Assembly (NCBI GenBank): GCA_031278215.1
Contig: JAITKV010000026.1
Span: 1-64,000 of the forward strand
Direction: 5' to 3'
Length of the DNA stretch: 64,000 nucleotides
Origin: Spirochaetaceae bacterium
GTDB lineage: Bacteria > Spirochaetota > Spirochaetia > Treponematales > Breznakiellaceae
Shown: piece after piece, positions 44,223 to 51,403 of the stretch
How positions within the stretch are numbered: position 1 is the stretch's first letter
Layout: each line of letters opens with the position of its first letter
Program-made: the position numbers and the translations under genes
The notes under the pieces: generated by a model
Told to the model about the DNA's origin: nothing
What the model saw: the letters and a program-made list of their open reading frames with translations, nothing else
Database searches by the model: none

Positions 44223-45581
44223 ATGGCCAACGATTTTACAATAGAAGAATTGGGAAAGTGTAATATTAAATCGCCCCTAACCCTGTCCAAGGTACAGGGT
44301 GATTTTATAGCCAACTATGTAACCGATGACGAGTATATCCGGATGGATGTAAGGGCCAAGCTCGGCAAACAGGAATCTCTGGAGCGAAAAATGGTTTTTG
44401 AGGCCGCCGGCCCCCGGGAAATGATCTACTTTAGCCCCCAGCATGTCCACGCGGGCATTGTTAGCTGCGGCGGCCTTTGTCCCGGCATTAACGACGTAAT
44501 CCGGGCCATAGTCCGCTGCCTCTGGTTCCGCTACGGAGTGCGCCGCATTACCGGTATCCGTTACGGCTACAAGGGGTTTCTGCCCGAATATCACTTTGGC
44601 GCCAAAGAACTTAACCCCGATGTGGTGGACGATATTCACAAAATCGGCGGCACCGTCCTGGGCAGCGCCCGGGGGGGCGGAAAAGAGGTGTCCAAAATCG
44701 TCGACGCCATGGAACAATTAAATCTTAACATGCTTTTTACCATAGGGGGCGACGGAACCCAGCGGGGGGCCCTGGACATAGCGGAAGAAGTGGGCCGCCG
44801 AAAGCTTAAAATTGCCAACATCGGTATTCCCAAAACGGTGGATAATGATTTTTCTTTTATCCAGCAGTCCTTTGGGTTTGACACCGCCGTGGCCAAGGCG
44901 GTAGAAGTGGTTACCGCGGCCCACATGGAAGCCCATTCCCAGATCAACGGCATAGGGCTGGTTAAACTTATGGGCCGGGAATCCGGGTTTATTGCCGCCC
45001 ATACCGCCCTGGCAAGCCATGAGGTTAATTTTGTGCTGATTCCGGAAATCCCCTTCGAGCTGGACGGGCCTAACGGTTTTCTTCACCATCTGGAAGAGCG
45101 GCTTGTTAAATCAAAGCATGCGGTAATTGTAATAGCCGAAGGGGCCCTGCAGGATCAGCTTATCAAGGAAGTAAAGACCGACGCGGGCGGCAATATTAAG
45201 ATGGCCGATGTGGGAACCTATATTCGGGACAAGATTATCGAATACTTTGACGATAAGGGGGACGAAATAAATTTAAAGTACATCGATCCCAGTTATCAGA
45301 TCCGTTCGGCCCAGGCTAATCCCAGCGATTCAATTTACTGTGAACGGCTGGGAAACGCGGCGGCCCACGCGGCCATGACGGGAAAAACAAAGTGCGTCAT
45401 AGGGCTGGTGAACAATGAGTTTGTCCATTTGCCCACGAAGGCGGTGGTTTCCCAGCGCAGCCATGTGGACCCCGAAGGCAACCTTTGGCGGGACACCCTG
45501 GACGCGACCCACCAGCCCATACTTATGGTAAACAATCCCATGGGGGCCTTTTTTAACGAAGGCGTTACAGAAACCCAGTGA
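44223..45581 (+). CDS. pfkA: 6-phosphofructokinase (group with mixed ATP/PPi signature)
   Basis: 452 aa, the size of the TP0108/BB0727-like spirochaete enzymes. Catalytic blocks: [15 protein letters not shown] (82-96), GGDGTQRGA (175-183), PKTVDNDF (203-210), MGRESGFIA (250-258) and PEIPF. The GGDG form (Gly at E. coli position 104) is ATP-like, while PKTVDND (Lys at 124) is PPi-like; the same mixture occurs in trypanosome ATP enzymes. ATP use is therefore likely but not certain. It phosphorylates fructose 6-phosphate in glycolysis. Its own ribosome site (AGGAGA) lies 72 nt after the efflux operon. Confidence 0.92.
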   Translation: MANDFTIEELGKCNIKSPLTLSKVQGDFIANYVTDDEYIRMDVRAKLGKQESLERKMVFEAAGPREMIYFSPQHVHAGIVSCGGLCPGINDVIRAIVRCLWFRYGVRRITGIRYGYKGFLPEYHFGAKELNPDVVDDIHKIGGTVLGSARGGGKEVSKIVDAMEQLNLNMLFTIGGDGTQRGALDIAEEVGRRKLKIANIGIPKTVDNDFSFIQQSFGFDTAVAKAVEVVTAAHMEAHSQINGIGLVKLMGRESGFIAAHTALASHEVNFVLIPEIPFELDGPNGFLHHLEERLVKSKHAVIVIAEGALQDQLIKEVKTDAGGNIKMADVGTYIRDKIIEYFDDKGDEINLKYIDPSYQIRSAQANPSDSIYCERLGNAAAHAAMTGKTKCVIGLVNNEFVHLPTKAVVSQRSHVDPEGNLWRDTLDATHQPILMVNNPMGAFFNEGVTETQ

Positions 45582-45616
45582 TCAAAACCCGGCCGGCACG
45601 GGGGCGCAGATCCGCC

Positions 45617-46735
45617 TTAGCCCGCCGGCGCGACGCCCAGGCGGCGGGCGTTTTCTTCAAGCTCCGCCCAAACCTCCGGCGCCACAGGCACCCCAAGCCG
45701 TTCACACTCAGCTTCGGTTTCCCGGCTCTTAAGCCCCGCGTAGTACACCCGGTCCGCCCCTTCCGCCGCCGGCAGGGCGCTTAGGGCGGAAAGCAGGGCG
45801 GAAAGATCCCGCTTGAATTCCGCCGGGTCCCGGAAAAGGTCCAGCTTTAGGGCGAGGAAAAAATGGCATACCCGGGCGGAGGTGGTTTGCGAATCCCGGA
45901 CGGCGCTGCCGAAAATTCCCCCGGAGGTAAGGGCGCAGAGGATGTCCACCATCACGGCAAGGCCGTAGCCCTTGTAGCCGCCCAGGGCGGTTCCCTCCCC
46001 GCCCAGGGGAAGCAGGCCGCCGCCCCTTAGGTAGAGCATGTCTTCCAGGAGGCTCGCCGGATCCGTGGTAAGCTTTCCGTCTACCCCCACCGCCCAGCCC
46101 GGAGGTATTTTCCGGCCCTCCCGTTCCGCGATTTCTATTCTGCCCCGGGTAACGGTGGTAGTCGCCATATCAAGGCTAAAAAGCGCTCCGTTTTCGGCGG
46201 GGGCGGCGAAGGCGATGGGGTTGGTGCCAAAGAAGGCGGTCCGCGCATTGGTGGGCACCCCCAGGGCGGCGGTATTGGAAAAGGCCATGCCTATCATGTC
46301 CGCCCGGGCGGCCATTTCGGTGTAGTAGCCGGCTATGCCGAAATGGTTGGAATTCCGGATGCTGCAAAGCCCCACGCCGTGTTTCCGGGCGGCGTCTATA
46401 ACCCAATCCATCGCGGCCCTGCTTAGGGACATTCCCATGGCGCCGCCGGCGTCCAGGACCCGGGAGATTGGCGTTTCCCGGAGCACCTCGTGGCGGATCC
46501 CCCCCTTGATCAGCCCCGCCTCGATCCCCCGGATATAGCGGCTTAGGTGCGCTACGCCGTGGCTCGGAATGCCCCGGGCGTCGGCGGCGACGAGGATTTT
46601 TGCCGAATCTTCCGCTTCTACCGGGGGAATGCCCAGGGCGGCAAAAATGCGCGTGCAAAAATCTTCCAGTTTTTGGCGGGGAATCCGGAATTTTCCGCCG
46701 GGGGCGGGATCGGCGCTTTCTGTTCTGCGGGACAT
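45617..46735 (-). CDS. Ldh2/MDG-type NAD(P)-dependent malate/lactate dehydrogenase
   Basis: 372 aa. The family is the Ldh_2 fold, unrelated to classical lactate dehydrogenases. Visible blocks include DARGIPSHGVAHLSRYI with the conserved Ser-His, HGVGLCSIRNSNHFGIAGYY, FGTNPIAFAAPA and LGGYKGYGLAVMVDIL. Members reduce 2-oxo acids (malate, L-lactate, ureidoglycolate, 2,3-diketogulonate) or cyclic imino acids; the substrate cannot be decided here. A good ribosome site (AAGGAG) lies upstream. It is convergent with the phosphofructokinase gene. Confidence 0.85.
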   Translation of the reverse strand: MSRRTESADPAPGGKFRIPRQKLEDFCTRIFAALGIPPVEAEDSAKILVAADARGIPSHGVAHLSRYIRGIEAGLIKGGIRHEVLRETPISRVLDAGGAMGMSLSRAAMDWVIDAARKHGVGLCSIRNSNHFGIAGYYTEMAARADMIGMAFSNTAALGVPTNARTAFFGTNPIAFAAPAENGALFSLDMATTTVTRGRIEIAEREGRKIPPGWAVGVDGKLTTDPASLLEDMLYLRGGGLLPLGGEGTALGGYKGYGLAVMVDILCALTSGGIFGSAVRDSQTTSARVCHFFLALKLDLFRDPAEFKRDLSALLSALSALPAAEGADRVYYAGLKSRETEAECERLGVPVAPEVWAELEENARRLGVAPAG

Positions 46736-46820
46736 GAAATCTCCTTATGGGTCCGGTTAATTGGGAGGCCGGGTCCACAACCCGGAATCGGGACTATGGT
46801 TTGCATGGCGGCGCCAGGCC

Positions 46821-48326
46821 TTAATTTTGCGGGGGCTGGGTTTCCCGCTTAAAGCCTTCGGAAAAGCGTTCTAAAATGCCGGATAATTGTTTTTTAGAGG
46901 TAATGTTAAAACTATCTAGTACCTTGGGTTCAAACTGGTCAAATACAACGTTACAATTTTCGTACTCGCACAGCATATTGGCCAGGTAAACGGTAAAAAC
47001 CAGAGCCTGGTTTTCCTGGTTGGCGGAAAGCGGATCGTGGTGGTATTGGATGGTATGGATCAAATGTTCGGGAAAATTCCACTTTTCCGCCACCATGGCG
47101 CCGATTTCTGCATGGTTCATCCCCGCGGCAAAGTCCTCGAAGGTGGACGCGGGAAGCCCCTTTTCGGCACAAAAGGTTTTAATCTTTTCCAGCAGATCCG
47201 GATGGACATTGGCAAAGATAATCTTGCCCATATCATGAAGGATCCCCCCCACATACGCATCGTCCAGTAAATTAGGATCCTTTTTAAAATTCTTTACCAG
47301 GTTGTAGGCGTAAAAGGCCGTTCTATACGAATGTTCCCAAAGGCTCCGTTTTGTAGAGGTTTCGTCCCCCAGGAGCTTCTGGGTTCCGTAGGAATAGAGC
47401 AGGTTTTTTAGACCCCTCATTCCCACCAGTTTAACCGCCTCGGAAATATTATTTACCCGCTTGGACAGCATGTACTGGGCGGAATTAACAACTTTAAGCA
47501 TATCCGCCGTCAGGGCCGGGTCCACGGAAATTTGCCGGGCAATATCGGCCATTTCCGACTTGGGGTCCTCGATCATCCGTTGAACCTGTATAATATTTTC
47601 AGGAAACTGCGGCAGGGAATTAACATTGTCCACAATGGTTTGGGCAAGGATAGAAAGTTTTTCCAGCCTGGTCTTTTCCAGGGGAATAATAATCCGGGCG
47701 ATGGTTTCGCTGTCGGTTCCTACAATGTCAAAACAATCTTCGTCCAGGTTCATTTTTTTAAGCATCAGCACCAGGATCACAAGGCCAAGCCCGGCCCCTT
47801 CGGAATCGTCCAGCACCTGGGAAAGGGCGTCTTCCAGGTTGTTGTATTGCCGGGACCGGGCCAGTTTGTCGTGAATACGGATCAGCTCGGTTTTGGTAAT
47901 GGCGATATTGTTCCTAACTTCGATATAAATAATGTTTTTCTTTATTTGAAAAATAAGTTTTACATAAAGGCCCTTGTCTTTTTGAAGCTGAAGGTAATGT
48001 CCGATATTATTAAGGGTGTCGTCTTTAAAGGCCGCCATGCCAAGTTTATAATCTTCGGGGTTGGAAATATCCAGACCCCGTTCGGTAAAATAAACTCGCT
48101 TGGTATTGGCTTTCTTGGCGTTTACCGCCAGCTCCTGTACGCAATATACTACGTAGTCTTTTAAGTTTTCCTGATCCACCTGCCGTAAGAAAATAGTCAA
48201 CACCTGCTCAACATACACCTCAATTTCGTGGGGAAGAGTAAAGGTGGTTATAGTTAATGGTATGCCGGATTTAACAGCTTTTTTTATTTTTACCTCATCG
48301 ACAACCAATTCCTGAGTTGTAGCCAT
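46821..48326 (-). CDS. Histidine-kinase-like ATPase domain fused to HDOD domain
   Basis: 501 aa, cytoplasmic. The N-terminal 230 residues resemble a GHKL ATPase: YCVQELAVNAKKANTKRVYF in the N-box position and DSEGAGLGLVILVLMLKKM in the G-box position; no phospho-acceptor His domain is seen. Residues about 240-440 are an HDOD domain (LPQFPENIIQVQRMI; ISVDPALTADMLKVVNSAQY) with an HD pair in GILHDMGKIIF. HDOD proteins act in signalling, often scaffolding without hydrolysis. The ribosome site is AAGGAA. A second HDOD protein is at 58356. Confidence 0.83.
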   Translation of the reverse strand: MATTQELVVDEVKIKKAVKSGIPLTITTFTLPHEIEVYVEQVLTIFLRQVDQENLKDYVVYCVQELAVNAKKANTKRVYFTERGLDISNPEDYKLGMAAFKDDTLNNIGHYLQLQKDKGLYVKLIFQIKKNIIYIEVRNNIAITKTELIRIHDKLARSRQYNNLEDALSQVLDDSEGAGLGLVILVLMLKKMNLDEDCFDIVGTDSETIARIIIPLEKTRLEKLSILAQTIVDNVNSLPQFPENIIQVQRMIEDPKSEMADIARQISVDPALTADMLKVVNSAQYMLSKRVNNISEAVKLVGMRGLKNLLYSYGTQKLLGDETSTKRSLWEHSYRTAFYAYNLVKNFKKDPNLLDDAYVGGILHDMGKIIFANVHPDLLEKIKTFCAEKGLPASTFEDFAAGMNHAEIGAMVAEKWNFPEHLIHTIQYHHDPLSANQENQALVFTVYLANMLCEYENCNVVFDQFEPKVLDSFNITSKKQLSGILERFSEGFKRETQPPQN

Positions 48327-48416
48327 GCATTTTTCCTTGTAAAATTTTCTTTACCTTGAACTATACACCCATTAGACACTTCACGCAAGAGACTTTGAAC
48401 ATTATAATATTAAATA

Positions 48417-49973
48417 ATGGAACTTAAGATCATTGTATTCCTGGCGGCTTTTTTCCTGTTTTTGCCTATCATCCGGCCCCTGGTAAGAGGGTTATGGGCC
48501 CTAAAGGGACTTACCGTCTGCCCCCTTCTGGCCGTGGTTATTTTGCTGGGAATCTTTCCCGCCTATGGGTTCCGTCCCGAATGTCTTCCCCTGCTTTGTT
48601 TTGCACTTTTTTTTACCGCGGCTAATTTTTCGGACCTGCTGGCCCTGTTTTCCGGCCTTCAAAGCGATTCCTACCGGGATAGGGGATTAATTTTTATCTT
48701 CGCTTCGGCCCTGGGCTTTATGCTTGCCCTGTGGTTAACCTTGTACTTTGCCCCGCCCATGGAATCCAGCTTTAATACCCGCGGGGTGGAGGTCTTAACT
48801 GTGCAAGATACGGAAGACAGGCCCTTATATGTCCGGATATACGGCCCTGTGGAGGATCCTGAATCCGGCCTTATCCCGGAATTTCCGGCCCCCCGGAACC
48901 GGCCCCTGCTTATCCTGCTGCCCCCGGCGGCAGGCTCCCTGTACGTAACCGATACGGTCTGCGGGGCCCTTAGGGACCGGGGCTTTACGGTCCTTACCTA
49001 TTCCAGGCCCGGTTTCGATTCTCCTGCGGTGGACGGGAACAACGAGGCGGTACGGCTTTCTATCCCCGGCTTATACCGGCTTATGAACGCCCTAAGCAGG
49101 GGCCTAAGCGATGTGGCCGCCAATGCCGACGGCAGGGATTTGGAGGAAGGCCGGCGGCGGGATATCCAATTCCTTATGAAAGAACTGGACCGGAACAAAA
49201 ATTTGCAGGTTAAACTATCCTCCGCCGGAGACGCCGTCTTTCTGGCCGGTTACGGCGCGGCGGGAGCGGCCCTTACCGTTTTGGCGGGGCAGAGCGATTT
49301 TATAGAAACATACGGGCAAATCCGGGGGATCATAGCCCTGGAAGGGCCCATTCTTACTTCGCTGGCCGGAGACCCCCCCCCGCCGCCGCCGCCGCCGCCC
49401 GCTAATCCGGCCGGCGCCTTTTTTCGGCACGGGGGGAATTTTATCCGGGGTTTTGTGCCCCGGAAGATTACCCGCATAGAAAACATACCCCAGCCAAAGC
49501 TTCCCATACTGTTTATCCTTTCGGGCAAGGTTATTCAAAACCGTTCCGGCCGCTACGAAACGATCCTTCGGACCCTGGGGGCCTCCAAGGATTTGGCGCT
49601 CCTGGCCGCGGCGCCCTGGGCGGGGCCCTTTGATTATTCCGGCAGTCCCGAGTATTACCCCATTTACAGTGTTCTTTTTCGGGGGATCGGCCATAGCGCC
49701 GGCAGTCTGCAGGCGGGGCCGGAATTAACCGCATCGCTGATAAGCAATTTTGCCGCCCTGCTTCTGGACCAGACCGGTGAATCCCCCGGGACCGGTGAAT
49801 CCCGCAGGACCGGTGAATCCCCCGGGACCGGAGAAATCCCCATCGGCGACGCGGTGGAAGAGGGCCGCGAGGGCCCGGGAAGTTTAAAAACCACCCCCCT
49901 CGACAAGAGCATCTACCTGGAAACAGGAGGGGTCTGGCATATTCCCGGCGGCCGGACTATACTTAAGCCATGA
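48417..49973 (+). CDS. Membrane protein with degenerate alpha/beta-hydrolase domain
   Basis: 518 aa. Four N-terminal hydrophobic segments (about 5-25, 35-52, 55-75, 92-112) precede an extracytoplasmic hydrolase-like domain (RPLLILLPPAAGSLYVTD; GFTVLTYSRPGFDSP). The position of the nucleophile elbow reads LAGYGAAGAALTV, without the Ser/Asp/Cys expected, so it is probably not a classical esterase. A polyproline run (eight Pro) and a C-terminal tandem of TGESPG/TGESRR units are encoded by 18-bp repeats. TATAAT ends 8 nt before the ATG and no ribosome site is present. It overlaps the Nif3-like gene by 4 nt. Confidence 0.68.
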   Translation: MELKIIVFLAAFFLFLPIIRPLVRGLWALKGLTVCPLLAVVILLGIFPAYGFRPECLPLLCFALFFTAANFSDLLALFSGLQSDSYRDRGLIFIFASALGFMLALWLTLYFAPPMESSFNTRGVEVLTVQDTEDRPLYVRIYGPVEDPESGLIPEFPAPRNRPLLILLPPAAGSLYVTDTVCGALRDRGFTVLTYSRPGFDSPAVDGNNEAVRLSIPGLYRLMNALSRGLSDVAANADGRDLEEGRRRDIQFLMKELDRNKNLQVKLSSAGDAVFLAGYGAAGAALTVLAGQSDFIETYGQIRGIIALEGPILTSLAGDPPPPPPPPPANPAGAFFRHGGNFIRGFVPRKITRIENIPQPKLPILFILSGKVIQNRSGRYETILRTLGASKDLALLAAAPWAGPFDYSGSPEYYPIYSVLFRGIGHSAGSLQAGPELTASLISNFAALLLDQTGESPGTGESRRTGESPGTGEIPIGDAVEEGREGPGSLKTTPLDKSIYLETGGVWHIPGGRTILKP

Positions 49974-50746
49974 CCGGCGCTGTGAATACCCAGATTCTGG
50001 ATGCTTTTTTTAGATCGGTCCTTGACGGTATAGAAGGGTTCAGCGCCATTGATTCTTCAATGAACGGGATCCAGGTGGATAACGACGGATCCCCCATTGA
50101 AAAAATCGCCTTCGCGGTAGACGCTTGCCTGGAAAGTTTTAAGCGCTGTGCTGCCGCGGGGGCCGGAATGCTTTTTGTCCACCACGGTCTTTTTTGGGGA
50201 TCCCCCCTGGCCCTGACGGGTCCGCACCGCCGGCGGCTTAAGTATCTTCTGGACCATAACATCGCCCTCTATGCGGTTCATCTGCCCTTGGATCAGGATC
50301 CCCGGCTGGGAAACAATGCGGCCCTGGCGGCGCTTTTGGGCATGGAGGATCCAAAACCTTTTGGGGTGTACCACCAAAAAAAGATAGGTTATAAGGGGAG
50401 GCTTAAAAACCCCCTTACCCTAGACGATGCGGTTAAAGCTATAAGTTATTTGGACAGGCCCCCGTTGGGGGTGTATCCCTTCGGAAAACAATTAAATGAA
50501 ACCTGCGCTGTTATTTCCGGCGGGGCCTCTGATGAAGCCCTGCAGGCCATAGAAGAAGGGGTAGATTTATACGTTACCGGAGAAATAAAACACCCCGTGT
50601 ACCATCAGGCCCTGGAGGGACGCTTGAATATGATAGCCGGGGGCCATTATTCCACCGAAGTCTGGGGGCTCCGCCGGGTTATGGAAGAATGTTCGGTTCA
50701 GCTTGATATGGCGGTAGAATTTCTGGATATTCCCACAGGACTTTAA
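49970..50746 (+). CDS. Nif3-like dinuclear metal centre protein (YbgI/YqfO family)
   Basis: 258 aa, the short form of the family. Metal ligands are visible in LFVHHGLFWG, AVHLPLDQD and AGGHYSTE, which together hold two metal ions. The family forms toroidal hexamers; annotated as GTP cyclohydrolase I type 2-like, its physiological role is unsettled. ATGA coupling to the upstream gene and 12 nt to lspA indicate one operon. Confidence 0.9.
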   Translation: MTGAVNTQILDAFFRSVLDGIEGFSAIDSSMNGIQVDNDGSPIEKIAFAVDACLESFKRCAAAGAGMLFVHHGLFWGSPLALTGPHRRRLKYLLDHNIALYAVHLPLDQDPRLGNNAALAALLGMEDPKPFGVYHQKKIGYKGRLKNPLTLDDAVKAISYLDRPPLGVYPFGKQLNETCAVISGGASDEALQAIEEGVDLYVTGEIKHPVYHQALEGRLNMIAGGHYSTEVWGLRRVMEECSVQLDMAVEFLDIPTGL

Positions 50747-50758
50747 CAGGAGAAACAG

Positions 50759-51274
50759 GTGAAAAAAAAAATATGGCCCTTTTGCTTAACCGTCTTTGCG
50801 GTGTTGGCGGACCAGATATCAAAGGCCTTTATTGTACGGTGGCCGGAAAATTCCCGGATCAAAGACGTCTTTGGCAACGAGTTCCTTGAGATTGTCCATG
50901 TACGGAACACCGCCATAGCCTTTAGCCTGGGGCACAACTTACCGGAAGCGGTAAAGCCGGTTTTATTTGTCCTGCTTCCCCTGGGGGTTCTGGGTTTTTT
51001 AGTCGTGTACTATTTTAAAACCACCGATTTTACCCTTCTTCAACGCTGGGCCGTGGCGGGTATTTTAGGGGGGGGGATTGGAAACCTGATCGATCGCATT
51101 TTCCGTTCCGCCGGGGTAGTGGACTTTATCAGCGTAAAAATGTACGGGATCCTGGGATTTTACCGGTGGCCCACCTTTAACCTGGCCGATTCCTTTGTGG
51201 TAGTTTTTGGGATCCTGCTGTTTATAACAGTCTTTAAACCCGAGGCGCGGAAAACGGGCCCGGGTGGAACTTAA
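50759..51274 (+). CDS. lspA: Lipoprotein signal peptidase (signal peptidase II)
   Basis: 171 aa from GTG 50759 behind AGGAGA. Four TM helices and the catalytic aspartates of the A22 family are present: NLIDRIF and FNLADSFVV carry the two Asp residues, and VRNTAIAFSLG is the conserved Asn-containing loop. It cleaves the signal peptide of diacylglyceryl-modified prolipoproteins at the inner membrane. The lipoproteins in this window (27049, 34449, probably 39569) are its likely substrates. Confidence 0.94.
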   Translation: MKKKIWPFCLTVFAVLADQISKAFIVRWPENSRIKDVFGNEFLEIVHVRNTAIAFSLGHNLPEAVKPVLFVLLPLGVLGFLVVYYFKTTDFTLLQRWAVAGILGGGIGNLIDRIFRSAGVVDFISVKMYGILGFYRWPTFNLADSFVVVFGILLFITVFKPEARKTGPGGT

Positions 51275-51309
51275 GAAGTAAGGGCTAACCGCGGATGGAA
51301 GAAGAGTTT

Positions 51310-51374
51310 AACCACGGAGCAACACGGAGTTTTTGCTAGACAGCTTCTCTTCCTCCGTGCAACTCCGTGTGGTG
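51310..51374. repeat. Interrupted inverted repeat ACCACGGAG...CTCCGTGTGGT
   Basis: Left arm ACCACGGAGCAACACGGAG and right arm CTCCGTGCAACTCCGTGTGGT are complementary with a small offset, enclosing about 24 nt. It lies between the convergent lspA and uvrC genes. It is likely a terminator or an intergenic repeat; similar CCACGGAG repeats occur widely in bacterial genomes. Confidence 0.55.
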
Positions 51375-51403
51375 TATCAAATATTAGGCCTATAGAGGGC
51401 GTC

